Numbered from the stretch's first letter, positions 10,615 through 22,004 are shown. The stretch is 64,000 nucleotides of DNA from Anniella stebbinsi (GCA_029215795.1 JARDYH010000003.1:101960609-102024608), one strand, 5' to 3'. Numbers and translations: made by a program. Notes: generated by a model not told the origin, from the letters alone.

Positions 10615-10823
10615 GAAGCCTGGGTTTGTTTTGTTTTGGTTTTTGTAGCTTTTTGAAGTGTTGAAGTGGTTTTTAAATGTACAGATTGTGTGTATGTTGT
10701 TATGTTTTTGCTGTTTTAATTTTTGTATATTGTTTTTAATTGTTTTTAATCTTATGTAAACCGCCCAGAGAGCTTCGGCTATGGGGCGGTATACAAATGT
10801 AATAAATAAATAAATAAATAAAT
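9109..10823 (+). mobile_element. L2-clade LINE, 5'-truncated, with 3' UTR and tail
   Basis: A 5'-truncated non-LTR retrotransposon. The coding part (9109-10614) is a reverse transcriptase plus C-terminal domain. A 3' UTR follows, ending in the 'ccgcccagagagcttcggct' block and an AATAAATAAATAAATAAA tail at about 10799-10822. The simple-repeat tail and 5' truncation are typical of target-primed reverse transcription. It is the best-preserved member of the L2 fragments at 1393, 3276, 6700, 26764, 27890 and 32640. No target duplication was identified. Confidence 0.9.
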
Positions 10824-11361
10824 GACAAAAACTCATCAACAGCACCCACCAATTGATCCAAGGTAAAAAAAAAAAAAAAAAAAGATCACCTTATTAATCC
10901 ATGTCCACCACAAAAACATTTTCTTACCAATTTTTAAATCTGGATTTCCCAGTAGCATCAATTTAGCATGAGAAAATGGATCAAAGTGTAATTGATGTGA
11001 TATTATACATCACACATCTCTGGAAACTGTGATAGGAGCCCTATCTGTTCTGATATGCCTACATTTAGAGAGAGGGTCCAGAGAAGAAGATTCCAAGACT
11101 GATCAAGGTGGAAAATTGGTCTAAATGTCTCTTTAACGCAGGTCCCTGTGAGTTGTTATGCTGGAGAGCGAAGGAACTGACGGGGCGATTGAATGAAATG
11201 GAGCAAGGGGGGGGGAACAGGGCAAGAAAAAGGGAAAAGGGAGCTGGAAGACGGAGAGCGAGAGGTCAGCGGGAGCCCGGTAGGAGCGGAGCCAGGAGCT
11301 GAGCGGGGGAGCCAGCAGCAGCAGCAGCAGCACTGGGGAGGCAGGGCACCGGCTTCACATC
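10824..11361. other. Intergenic DNA, partly old LINE, with poly(A) and CAG tracts
   Basis: An A20 run lies at about 10865-10884. Around 11190-11340 the sequence is purine-rich and ends with a (CAG)n tract (11312-11330). Reading frames here are short and low-complexity, and I do not support any as a gene. Confidence 0.5.
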
Positions 11362-11514
11362 CCGCCACAAAATAAAACTCGCTATTTAACGCACATTCGA
11401 TAATGTGCACAATCGGAGGGATAGGGCGCCTCTACGCCCGATTTGCGCTCCCTCCTTGTAGAGGTAAATTTTTTAAAGCGCCTTGAAAGAGCTTTAAACC
11501 TCTCTTGTAGAGAC
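11362..11514. mobile_element. Partial 355-bp-family MITE, right part only
   Basis: Matches the right-hand 150 bp of the full copies: 'aaaataaaactcgctattta', GCGCAT-like words, 'gcgctccctccttgtagagg', then 'agctttaaacctctcttgta' and the terminus. The left half is absent. No target duplication can be scored. Confidence 0.75.
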
Positions 11515-12454
11515 AGCCATTTATGAAAAGAATCTGTGCACAATCACCGGCTACAATTCCCAGAATTCATTCAGCAAGATCTGACAATTAAATTGATATA
11601 AGTTCATCTAAATGTGTAGCGTAGATACACCCTCAGTGTTCTCTATGCACACAACTGTACTAAATATATATATATCACTGTGTTGTGGAACAGAACTATA
11701 TGTCAGTAATGTCAAAGCAAAATAATGAAAATCAAAGCATTAATTGTGTGACAATCATTAGACATTAATCATAATGATTTTACCACCCAGCCAGCACTTA
11801 GCACATTTATGTTGTAAACCATACTGAGGCCGTGCCAATTCACCTTCTCTGGGGTAGCCTTATCATGAGCAAGGCTGTTACAAGACGTTTTGCTGCCTGA
11901 GACAGGAAAAAGTAATGGTGCCCACAGCCCCTCCCAGTCAAGGCACAAAGTATCCAAGGCTGCCAACTTATTTTGGCAGGTGAAAGAGAAAATCTTCTAC
12001 CTGCCCTGACATTAGAAATACAATAATAATGAATCAACTAGCAATTTGTAGTTTGTCCAAGTGGAAACCTGCAGAATTGCTCTATGCACTGTTTTAACAA
12101 AATTAAGACTTCAAAGAGGGAGGTGACAAAACCCCAATTCAGCAGGAAAGAAAGCCAAGACATGAGATTTTGGGGGAAAGGAGGGGGGAACCCAGTTGCA
12201 AAGAAAAATGGAATTGAGGGATCTGAGATTTGGAGAGAAAGGAAGGGGGCAGCACATTGTCATCATCATCATCAAGATGCACAGATAAATGGAGAGAAGG
12301 GGCTGGGGATGGTAGCAGGAAAAATGCCCTTGATGCACAGAGACACAGCATATGTCAGGAAAAACCAGGACATGCCAGGATTTTTGGTAACGATTCCCAA
12401 AGGGCAGCTCTATTTTATAGTCAATGGGAATTAACAAAAATGCTTACAGCTCTG
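11515..12454. other. Intergenic DNA; open frames judged non-coding
   Basis: Overlapping frames of 108-116 codons exist on both strands at 12084-12437. Their composition is low-complexity (poly-His from CATCAT repeats) and they match no family I recognise. A short (AT)n run lies near 11663-11674. Confidence 0.5.
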
Positions 12455-12750
12455 TCATTTTTAAAGATAAAAGATGAAACTTGGATAGCTCTTAGGTAGG
12501 GCTTTAGCCATGCCAAATTTCAAGCAGATATTTTCATCTGTTAAGTTTTAGTATTTTTTTTTTAAAAAAATGAGTTTTTAAAATTATTTTTTTTTTAAAA
12601 AAACATCATTTTTAAAGATAAGGAGATAAAACTTGGCACTATGATAGCTCTTAAGTAGGGCTTTAGCCATGTCACATTTCAAGCAGATCTTTTCATCTGT
12701 CAAGTTTTTTTTAAAAAATGAGGTTTTAAAATTATTATTTTTAAAACAAC
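12455..12750 (+). repeat. Tandem duplication of a ~150-bp unit
   Basis: Two adjacent copies share 'tttttaaagata', 'atagctctta(g/a)gtagggctttagccatg', 'atttcaagcagat' and 'ttttcatctgt', starting near 12457 and 12609. They are separated by A/T homopolymer runs. The duplication lies in non-coding DNA. Confidence 0.8.
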
Positions 12751-13944
12751 AACACTGGAGCCATACCCTTCATACTCAGGTTGTCAAACCTCCTCTTTAG
12801 GGTTTTGCACCTTGAGCAGTTTCAGCCCTTGGCATCAAGATGATCTCAAGTTTTTAGCTAAGCAGTGCTGGATGAACATGGCACCTTTCCTGTTGCAGAG
12901 TTGGTGGGCAATCAAGCTCCTGGAGCTTAGCAGAGGCGAGGCATCCACAGATTAAAATGTGGGAAAGGAGAGTTCAGTCAAAGCAGCCCACAGGGCAAAA
13001 CAGAATGGGCCAGAGGCCTTTTTCTCAGCCCCCTCATCTCCTCACATTCACTTTTATATATACCTATATATGAGAAGCGCATTACTGGCTGTATGAAACT
13101 TGCTTTAAAGTTGTTGACATGCATGTAAATGTTGCTGAAAGTAATGTGCTTTGTCCCGGGAAACTGCCCAAACAGGTTTTGCACCCTTTATTCTCCCCGC
13201 CTACCAGAATTTCCCTCCTTTGGTTACCTAGGTTACCTGCCAGGAATGATGTGGTTAACCTGTTTGGCTACCTCTCTCCCCTCCAATTTCACTGCCAGCT
13301 GAAGTTGTCCCCCCTCCCAGAACTGCTCAGGAGTAAAAGGTGAATGTGCCCCATAAGCTTCCCCCTCCAGCACCCTTTGAAAACTTATTTTTAGTCAGGG
13401 CTGCCTCTCCTCTCCCCACCCCTTCGCCCAATTTCCATTTCAAGTGAACTGCTCAGGAGTAAATGGGAATGTGCCTCGCACACACACACACACGCCAAAA
13501 CAGACAGGGGGATGCTGCTTCGTTCCTTCTCCCTCCTCTTCCCAGCGAGCTCAACCGTTGTAAAACATACACACGCACACACACACACACACAGCTCATA
13601 TCAGGAATCCAGCAAGAAATGAGGGGACGATATGTCTGATAGCTAATTATGTGCACATGCGCACATCCTTCCTACCCTCTTTACTTCTTGTGAAACCACC
13701 TCCATCTGGCCCCTTGTCTCCATGAATGAAATATTCCAACAGGGGAGTTAAAATAAACTTTATTTTCAGTTCAGATTGAGTCTCGTCTTCCTGGAGCTTC
13801 CATCCAGAGAGACGGAGAACAAGAAGGAAGTTGCCAGGAGGAGTCAGGAAATAAAACTAAACTAACTAAAACTAAATCTGATCGTTAATGCACCTCCTCA
13901 CAAAATTGTTTACATGGACATAAGGCGCTCCTACTCCCGCGGTA
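12751..13944. other. Intergenic DNA with two (AC)n tracts
   Basis: AC dinucleotide runs lie at 13478-13494 and 13567-13593. No coding signal or recognisable transposon was found. The stretch 13745-13775 ('aaataaactttattttcagt') could be the complement of an LTR polyadenylation region, but nothing else supports it. Confidence 0.5.
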
Positions 13945-14093
13945 AATTAAAAGTCACTATTTAACGTGCATTCAAAAATGCGAATAATCGGAGATAAAAC
14001 GTGCCTGGACCCGATTTGCACTCCACTCTTGTAGAGGTAAATTTGGTAATGTGCCTTGAAAGAGCTTTAAATCGCTCTTGTAGAGGCACCCAG
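13945..14093. mobile_element. Partial 355-bp-family MITE, right part only
   Basis: Contains 'aaaagtcactatttaacgtg', decayed GCGCAT words, 'tgcactccactcttgtagag' and the terminal 'gaaagagctttaaatcgctc' block seen in full copies. The left half is lost or too diverged, with a possible trace at 13890-13944. Confidence 0.7.
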
Positions 14094-14584
14094 AGTTCCA
14101 CATCATGGGTGATGAAGGGTCATCCTTAGAAAAAAACCTCTCATGACCAACAGTGAGGTGCCAGTCGAGAGAGAGGCTCTCATCTTTGCAGATGCCCTGT
14201 TGCTGCAATGTGCATTTCATTGCTTTCCTTCGCTACCCCTTGCCTTCCACTTCCCTTTGTTCACTTGTGAGCTAGGCTCTGTCTGCACTGCTGGCATGCA
14301 GTGCAGAATGTTTGAAGTGAATGTCAGAGAAAAATAGATCTGTGGCTTTGGCTGGCTGGCATATCTTTTAGAGACAGAGTTAGACTGAAGACACAACTCA
14401 GAGATGGTTGTAGCTGAGCCCTGCAAGGCTGGCATGCCACACAGAGCCTTTTAAGGAGTCTGGTGTTGGTGCAGGCAGAGTCACCAGATGTGACCAAGCA
14501 ATAAGCTGGCACCCTTCCCCCCAGCCACAGAGTACAAGTGCATAGCCAGGCTGGACCGTTGGGAGACTTTGGAAGAGGGAGGGA

Positions 14585-14618
<34 letters not shown>

Positions 14619-14998
14619 GGTTGGAAGCTATGGTTTGGCAGCTATGACTTAGAGAGAGAGACAACAGAGGTTGCACAGATAACCCAGAGACACCTGTTGT
14701 AACTTAGCCCCACAGTGCTGGCATGCATCACGGGTCTCAGAGTCACGTGTTTGTGCAGGAAGTAGACAAGAGTTCATAGTCTGGATATGAAAAGTAGTGC
14801 CAATGCAAACGCCTTGAGAAGCTAATGTATATAAGTGAGAAGTGTGAATGGGTGAAGTAGTGTCTGCCACCCACAACACCCACCCTAATATTAGAGTAGA
14901 GAAACTTATGACAATCATACACAAGTTTTTTTAAAAAATAACTTTAAAAATAAAAAAGCCAGCCAGGCAGCCAGCAGCAAGCCCTGTTAAGCAGCAGC
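14094..14998. other. Intergenic DNA with an (ATTG)n tract
   Basis: A (TTGA)n array lies at about 14588-14618, making seven to eight units. Reading frames in this stretch have no recognisable domain. Confidence 0.5.
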
Positions 14999-15335
14999 TT
15001 GCAGCAAAATGAGGATACAATCAGAAAAGATATTTGAGGGAAGGGGAGAATGTATCACACAGAGTATAGCAACAAAGTACAGCAAAAGCTACATAAGTTG
15101 GAGTGAGTGAAGTTAATTTCAGATACATTGGATGTCTCACTTGTTATTTGTTATTTCAGTGATTAAGATGTTATGTAGAACAGATTTGTTTTAATTGTGT
15201 GCTGTAAAATCAGACATGTGACCAAGGCTATGTTCAGGTGGGCACCCCACCTTGGTGCTGGACATGCCCCCTGGGGCAGACATTTTGGTGGGGACACCCC
15301 CTTTTTGATTGCCAAAATATGGTCACCCAAAGAGA
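14999..15335 (+). mobile_element. Repeat ending ...AAAATATGGTCACCC, copy 2
   Basis: Parallels 8085-8435 through its length, including 'ttatgtagaacagatttgtt', 'aatcagacatgtgaccaagg' and a terminal 'attgccaaaatatggtcacc'. Probably a hAT-like non-autonomous element; only one terminus is recognisable. Confidence 0.6.
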
Positions 15336-15380
15336 TAGCAGGAAAGAAACTCAGAAGCACAGAGAAATGAGATCTAAAGT

Positions 15381-15506
15381 GGCCCTTTCTACACCATAGG
15401 GGTGTAGAGGGAGGGAGGGCAATCCCAGAAGTACCTAATACACACCATCGGTGCACAGGGACCAGCAGGAGCCATCCCAGGCAAACAGCCTGGTGTAGAA
15501 ATGGCC
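15381..15506. mobile_element. Short MITE, GGCC...TCTACACC termini, copy 1
   Basis: Left end ggccctttctacaccatagg and right end cctggtgtagaaatggcc are inverted repeats. The interior has 'agaagtacctaatacacacc' and 'atcccaggcaaa', shared with 17308-17451. No exact target duplication is seen here. Confidence 0.7.
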
Positions 15507-15969
15507 AGAGAAAGGGGTAAATAGGGTTTAAATCAAGTCCAGATGGAAAAAGAGACAGTAGCAACTGTGTGCTTGCTTGCCTCTCCTCTTCATGATATTG
15601 TGCCTAACCCAGTCCACACACATGTGCTCCACCCTGCCTCTTCCCTAACCAAGAGGTGCCAAGCTACTTGCAATTTCCCAGGGTAGAAGCACAGCCACCA
15701 CATACTCTAATTGGACAGGCTCTGTGACTTGGAGATTGGTTAATGATGGGGAGAGGAGCTTGGGCTCTCCTCACCCAGGACAGGAGCTGCCTGTCCTTGG
15801 GACAAGTTGCAATGGGGGGGGGGGGGTCTCGCCCTTCCTCCCTTCCAGTCACTGGTGACATATAGCAAGAAAGGGGAGACTGAAGTTCACTTCAACCTCT
15901 CCTTGTCTCTCCTGCTGCAGCACAAGGAGAAAAAGAACAATGGCAACCTAGCATGGCAGTTTGAAGAAA
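15507..15969. other. Intergenic DNA with a G homopolymer
   Basis: A run of about twelve G lies near 15816-15827. No gene or classified repeat was found. Confidence 0.5.
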
Positions 15970-16395
15970 ACTCATAAGAACATAAGAAGAACCATGCAAT
16001 TCCAGGTTTATTATTGTGCAACGTGCAAAATGGCCTTTTGTCTCATGGGAAAGAACATAAAAGGAGTCATGCTGGATCAGACCAAGGGTCCATCTTATCC
16101 AGCATTCTGTTCACACAGTGGCCAGCCAGCTGCCCATGGGAAACCCACAACTAGAACATGACTGCAACAGCACTGTCCTGCCTATCTTCCCCAGCAACTG
16201 GTATACATATACATACTGCGTCTGATATTGGAGGTAATATATAGCCATCAAGACTAGTAGCCATTGATAGCCTTCTCCTCCAGGAATTTGTGTAATACCC
16301 CCTTTAAAGCCATCCAAAGTAGTGGCCGTCACTATGTCTTGTGATAGCAAATTCCATAGTTTAATTATGGAACTTAATACCACAAGATGTAGTGA
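15970..16395 (-). mobile_element. CR1-type LINE 3' end, minus strand
   Basis: Closely parallels 3690-4035: 'ggtttattattgtgca', 'catgctggatcaga', 'cagctgcccatgggaaaccc' and 'aagccatccaaa' appear in the same order. The region is mostly 3' UTR and the extreme RT C-terminus. No coding capacity remains. Confidence 0.7.
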
Positions 16396-16875
16396 CAGAA
16401 ACCAATTTTGATATTATCAGAGGCATATCCAACTCTTTGCAATGTGCCACCTGAGATGGACAATTCATCCCTTTGGAACACCATTTGCTGCTCCACCTCA
16501 TTCACTGGAATGTCTTTTGGCCCTACGCCTATATTGATCAGAGACCACTGCTAGTACAAATAGTGGAACCCAGGACCAACAGAATAATTACAAATGGCAC
16601 CGCAGAGACAAACTCTTATACTGGCTGGTTACATGCCTTGTGATACCTGCCCTCAACTCTGGTTTAACGCTACATGCTAAACCTAGCTACAGAAAAAGTT
16701 GAAATTTAGGTAGCTCTCCAATTTCCAAAAACAATGCTGTAAAATCCTGTTATTCAGCAACAAAGTTATAATTCTATTTGTGGACCTGGAGATAAACCAG
16801 AATTCAGCAGGCACCATCAGAATTCCAATGACTTAATTGTCATAGGATACTTGTGCATACATGCAATAAGGCCTA
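16396..16875. other. Intergenic DNA, nothing recognised
   Basis: No repeat or coding signal I can name. It lies between two CR1 3' fragments and may be old LINE sequence. Confidence 0.4.
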
Positions 16876-17000
16876 TTGGGATAAGAACATAACCATGCTG
16901 GATCAGACCAAGAGTCCATCTAGTCCAGCACTCTTTACACAGTGTCCAACCAGCTGTCAACTAGGGACCAACAAGTAGGACATGATGCAATGACATTTCC
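16876..17000 (-). mobile_element. CR1-type LINE 3' end, short fragment
   Basis: Contains 'aagaacataaccatgctgga', 'ccatctagtccagcactctt' and 'caaccagctgtc', the 3'-terminal block of the CR1 copies at 3741 and 16050. It is about 120 bp, severely truncated. Confidence 0.65.
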
Positions 17001-17307
17001 CAGATCACTAAAATCCAGTAGGTTTATTTCTAGAACCAAAACATCTGAAATCCAAAATGGATTCGCATATGCATCTCCATATATTCAGCCAAAACCAATT
17101 GGAAAAATCAAAGATTGGCTTAGCAAGTTTCTGGAGCAGGGCCTAGAGATGTGCTCAATCTAGTCCACAAATATGCCCTGACAAACACATAGAGAGTGTA
17201 ACGAGACTAAATCTTGTGGATATCCTACTGCGAGGAAAAGTGAACATCTAGAGGTACCCACAGTTCCATATACAACCCTACCTACTCTACCCTGTAGACT
17301 ACACTAT
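17001..17307. other. Intergenic DNA, nothing recognised
   Basis: No repeat or coding signal was identified. Confidence 0.45.
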
Positions 17308-17451
17308 GGACCTTTCCAAACCAGGTGTTTTGCCTGGGATAGCCCCTGGGTGTAGAGTGAGGGAGACCCCGGAAGTACCTAATACACACCATCGGAGCAC
17401 AGGGACCAGCCAGGGGCCATCCCAGGCAAAATGCCTGGCGTGGAACGGGCC
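17308..17451. mobile_element. Short MITE, GG(A/C)CC termini, copy 2
   Basis: A 144-bp element flanked by TAT on both sides (17305-17307 and 17452-17454). It has inverted ends and the inner palindrome 'ttttgcctgggat...atcccaggcaaaa'. It shares 'aagtacctaatacacaccat' with the copy at 15381. The 3-bp duplication again suggests a Harbinger-like mechanism. Confidence 0.75.
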
Positions 17452-18152
17452 TATCTCTCCTCCCTTCACTCTGTTCCCCAAAATAACAAAACACATTGTT
17501 CCTACACTAAATCTAGATCCTCCACAGACAAACCCCAGATCTCAACTATCTTCAACAGACTCTCTTACTCACTCACACATACAATTCTCTTACTTCCTTT
17601 AACTCCTCCCTCCCACTATTATCAACCAATCCAGACGTTTGAACCAGCAGCCAATCAGAATTCACTTCACATTCTCTCCACTCTCTCACTAGATTTGAAA
17701 TCACACAGCACATACATCTTAAAGGTAAACATCATCAAAACATCACAAATACTTACGCCATATAAATAACTGGCAATAAACAGTAAAACATCACACAAAC
17801 TTCTTCACAATTCAAAACAAGGAAGTGCATACAACTATTACAATACAACACACAGTAATACTTTTCTCCTACCAGCCTTCTTTCAAATCTATTCCAGTAA
17901 CAGATTGTCTCATGCATTGTGCTCACTTTATATTATGCTTTACTTTATATTAAATGACAGGATTTTTTCTTCCACTACTTGGGTGGATGTCCAGTTCACC
18001 CATCTTGGACTTCTGACTTGATTTGCAGTCCTTCTAAAACTGTAATGGGAGACCTATTTAGTTTTTACTTGGCCCTCAAGATTCTATCTGTGGTAAGATT
18101 AGTACTGGACCTCAGGATTCACATGTTCAATTCCCATTTTGGTGTTATCCTA
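17452..18152. other. Intergenic DNA, nothing recognised
   Basis: AT-rich sequence with many short frames. No domain, repeat end or RNA gene is recognisable. Confidence 0.45.
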
Positions 18153-18791
18153 TGTGAGGGTTAAACTGTATTATCAAGGGTTAAATTGTATGTACAGCAT
18201 TAACATTTGTAAACAAAAGTGTGTTGGGAAAGACTAATGGGAGTAAATCACTCCAGAGCTAAAGATAGCAGACACTCAAAAGGTTTCCTGATTAGATTAA
18301 CGACTCTCTGCCCAGGTAAGATCAGGTTTCTTGGTTAAAGGTAGAAAACAGGAGAGCGGGAAAATTACTGAGAGAGGTGGAGTTAAAACAGCAGTTACCA
18401 GTTCAAACTGGGAAGCGGGAACAAAAGAGCCAATGAGAAGAGCTAGCTGGTCAGAGAGTTTTTAAAAAGAGAAAACTGAGAGGGAGAGGGATTCAATTCG
18501 TTGGGGATGGAGGATTGAGTCCTCCCAGAGAGTTAGGTGCTGGGGGAGACGTAGAGCCTAACTGAGTAAAGCTGGAATGAACTACCAAGTTATCAGGTAG
18601 CCAAGCTAGATGAAACAGCGTTTTTATTTATGTTTGTTTGTTTGTATTGCCTTTGAAAGTAACAGCTCTATGTGTGTAAATACCTTACGCAAGTGTGCCT
18701 TACTATGTCTGGAATAGTAAAGAGTTTTTGGTTTAAAACCTGAGTTGTTGGATATTCCATTTCACACCCACCTACAGCTCAAAACCCCACA
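18153..18791 (+). mobile_element. Candidate solo LTR
   Basis: Starts TGTGAGGGTT and ends AACCCCACA, near-inverted termini of the TG...CA type expected of an LTR, about 639 bp long. A 'tttttaaaaagagaaaa' box sits mid-element, and an AATAGTAAAGAG stretch near 18714 could serve polyadenylation. Only CTA (3 bp) repeats at the two flanks, which is short for an LTR element, and no primer-binding site follows. An alternative right end is the 'accccaca' at about 18955. Confidence 0.35.
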
Positions 18792-19368
18792 CTACTGAGA
18801 GGGGAAAGAGAAAAGGTGGAAACTTGGGTCCCAAAAGGGACAGTGTGGCTCTTAAAGAAGCAAGATATCTTTAAGGAGCAGGGTCAGAGGGTCCAGCCAG
18901 GAAGGTGGAACTCTGACAGTCGGGGTGGATCCTCGACACCCCACAAGCTGATCTAACAAGGGGGTTTTCCGGGAAAGAGGGAAGATGGCGATGAAAGGTG
19001 CTGCTTTGCTGGAGCTCTGTGTTTTTGCTTTTTATTTTTTCCAATATCTTATTGCCCTCAAATTAGCTGCTGAATACTTCAGACTGGAGCAGATTGCAGC
19101 AGATAGCTTTAGACTTCAGCTAAGTGAGTGTTATTAATAATTTTTTTCTCTTACTGTGACAGACTCATACTTGCAGTCTTATCAGTGAACAGTGGAAGTA
19201 TACAGCCTTGTGGGAGCACATCTAGTTCTGGCGACTTTCTGTTGTTGTGACTGGCTGAATTCAGCTATCTTTTGGTAGCTTGCTAACTTCTGCCAAACAT
19301 ATTTTTATCCTTATTTTTGTTGCTAAGTATAACAACAACCAAGAGGCGGCAGTAATAAAAACACCTGT

Positions 19369-19723
19369 GGCCCCCTCCACAAGGATGCGCTTTTGCGCCC
19401 GGTTCGGGGATTATGCGCATTATCGCGGAGGCGCATTTACGCCTAATCCCTTTGCACGGGAGGCGGCGAGAGGCGGCGAAGCGCATTAATTGATGTCCAA
19501 AAAGCGCTTTAGAAGACATTAATGCGCATAATCGCTTGTTCACACGGCGAAAATGCGCTCTAACGGCCGGAGCAAAATAAAAGTCGCTATTTAACGCGCA
19601 TTCGAAAATGCGCATTATCGGGGAGATAACGCGCCTGCACGCCCGTTTTGCGCTCCGCTGGTGTGGAGGTAAAATTTATAATGAGCCTTCAAGGCTCATT
19701 AAACGTCTCGTGTGGAGGAGGCC
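19369..19723. mobile_element. 355-bp Harbinger-like MITE, copy 2
   Basis: Exactly 355 bp, in the reverse orientation to copy 1, flanked by TGT on both sides (19366-19368, 19724-19726). Left end GGCCCCCTCCACAAGGATGC; the right end is the complement of GGCCTCCTCCACACGAGACG. It is CpG-rich and crowded with ATGCGCATTA words. It is very similar to copy 1, so it is probably fairly young within the family, and it is younger than the LINE it interrupts. Confidence 0.9.
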
Positions 19724-19851
19724 TGTGTTTATTCTGGGACTGAAGATGAGAACCCATTATTGGAAGTTCAGCTGCTTGCTATTATCAATTTGATTATTGA
19801 CTTGCTCCTTAAAAGAGGAACAGTTTAGATAGCAGCCAAAGAACAGTAAGA

Positions 19852-20472
19852 ATGAGAAGAGCGAAAAGACCTAGGTGTCCTGATAAGGATGGTGATGTGG
19901 AGTCTTTAAACCTTAAACAGAGCATTCCATTACGGAATCACTTTAACCCTCTGAATACAGAAATGGCTGAGCAGATACTCTCAGGATCCGATGAGAAGGA
20001 TAAGGTTAACAATGTGAATGCTACCTTAATTGCTGAACAGAGGTCGATGGACAGAAAAGCGGAACTGCTAGGGAAGTGCTTCCTGCTGACCAGCCAGACA
20101 GTTCAAACTATTTTTGAATGTTTGGACTATATTGTTAAGAAGCTGGACAGTTTGGAAGACAAGCTACAATGCACCCTCACAGCCTCTGCAACACAACCAG
20201 GGGAGGAGCAGAGAAAGCCCAAACACATGCCTCTGAATAGTTTGGAGAGAATTAAAGAAGCAGGAATGCCCTCCCATTCAAACAGCCTGGTATTGAGACC
20301 ATGGCCGGATCTACACGTCGTCTTCGATGCGCCCTCCCTGCGCCACAAGCCGCTTTGGAGCGCTGCACTTCGTCTAGTGTTGCTCAAGCCTCGGAGGCTC
20401 TGCTCGCGTTCTCACCGCCGCCACCACCCTTTCATCCCGGCCTGTCCCGGGGAGGGAGGAGGGAGGCTGTAG
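19852..20472 (+). pseudogene. LINE ORF1-like frame
   Basis: An open frame of 206 codons begins MRRAKRPRCPDKDGDVESLN. Residues about 60-115 are helix-prone (KAELLGKCFLLTSQTVQTIF, then DYIVKKLDSLEDKLQ), compatible with the coiled coil of a LINE ORF1. From about 20303 the composition becomes CpG-rich and arginine/proline-rich, which looks like foreign DNA inserted in the frame. No RRM or zinc knuckle is visible. ORF1 identity is inferred from position upstream of the endonuclease. Confidence 0.5.
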
Positions 20473-20475
20473 TTT
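20303..20475. repeat. CpG-rich insertion inside the LINE ORF1
   Basis: GC-rich DNA with many CpGs starts at 'ggccggatctacacgtcgtc', which looks like a MITE terminus, and interrupts AT-leaning LINE sequence. A matching opposite terminus was not found, so it may be a truncated DNA transposon. Confidence 0.35.
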
Positions 20476-21189
20476 ATCTACTTCCTTACAGGGTCCCACA
20501 TCCCCACTGGGATTCTGTCTACTGGGCTAAACGACATCTGAAACGATTACTAGGTCCCTCTGCAGGAAATATAGATAAAAAAATCAGCTAAAGGTCTCCT
20601 TAGTGATGGATACTGCAAGAGTATTCTTCTGACTTTTAGCAGCCATAGAATTCCAGCTTACATTATGAAAAAGAAGGTCCAGTTAGCCCAGAAAGGGGTG
20701 GTCCCTTTTCAGCATTTTGAAGATACAATAATCAGACCTCTGTTTGCACCCAAAAGGGGAGCGAATCCTCTCCGCTTAAAGCTGCCATTTGCCCTCGGGC
20801 TGAAGAAGATCGTAACCAGCGAGATGAACTACTTGCAGCATCTAAAGGAGGTGCATAGACTTCACTAGACTGTCAATCAATATCCCCATTCACAAGCTGC
20901 CTCACCTAAATGTATTGTTAAAAAGAAGGCCACCATGGGAACTTTTAAGTGCATAGATGCAGAGCTGCAAATCCAGCCACCTCTGGAATGTGATATGGTG
21001 CGACACAATTTTGGCTGTGTGACCTAGGAACGCTGGCTGAACTATTAGGCACTAGCTACACCAGAACTAGGTAGTCCTCCTCCTCCTTGAATTAAGGAAG
21101 ATACTATCACCACAGGATGGGCTTCCACTGATAAGACAAGACTGGGTACTTGAACAGAATGGCAGTGCTAAGTACAGGGCCTCAAAGGA

Positions 21190-22004
21190 CTCAAGGTTAA
21201 AATTGCTGTCATGGAATATAGCAAGATGGTGATAAAAGTAGTATAACAAACAATTATTGAACTATATTGAACACTTTGCCATCATCTTTCTACAAGAAAC
21301 ATGGCATAATGGAACTATAATGCTTAATGGTTACCAATGCCATTCTATTATGGCAGCCAACACCTCAAAGAAAGGTGGAGGGGCCAGTGGTGGGCTAGCA
21401 TGCTTCATCTCTACAAAGATGAAGGCAACTATAACAGTTATGACTCCATGCAATTCTTTTGCAATTGCTGTTCATGTTACATTTTTGGAAATATGTTTAG
21501 TGCTGGTCAATGTTTACATACCACCCTGCTTTTAAAAAATCTACTGTAAATACCATTTGGGCAGAATTAGAGAACTATATAGAATCCTTGGAACTGTTAT
21601 ATCCTACTACAGTAGTTATTATTGCAGGGGATTTTAATGCACGTATGGGAACTGATGATGCAAATCTGTACACCAGTTACAATCAGATTTTGGAGCCAGA
21701 CATTTGTTCAGGTCGTGGCACCTTCCAATCTTCTAAAGATTCCAAATATAACTATTCAGGGTTTTGTTTAGCCCAATTTATGAGGAGGAGGGATTTGGTA
21801 ATATTAAATGGTATGGCAGACAGAGATCAACCTGGGGAAATCACCCATTTTTCAAAACATGGAGGTAGTGTGATTGATTACATAGTAATCTCATGGTTTG
21901 CATACAAGTATGTCACCAACTTTGAGGTTAGCTTCAATATAGAAAGTGATCACTTCCCTCTAACCATGATACTAGCATACCCAGCACATAACAACCCTGC
22001 CTGA
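21190..22004 (+). pseudogene. LINE ORF2 endonuclease domain, frameshifted
   Basis: Encodes an exonuclease-endonuclease-phosphatase fold typical of APE-type LINEs. The first frame (21257-21535) has IIFLQETW, then KKGGGASGGLACFI. The second frame (21510-22004) has VVIIAGDFNARMG, the NGMADRD region and a C-terminal VIDYIVIS...ESDHFPLTM block, which carries the catalytic SDH motif. A frameshift near 21510-21535 separates the two. Its normal role is to nick target DNA for reverse transcription; it cannot be made as one protein here. Confidence 0.8.

Noticed and set aside
12084..12437. Overlapping 116- and 108-codon frames
   Set aside because: The two frames overlap on opposite strands, contain CATCAT-derived His runs and match no family.
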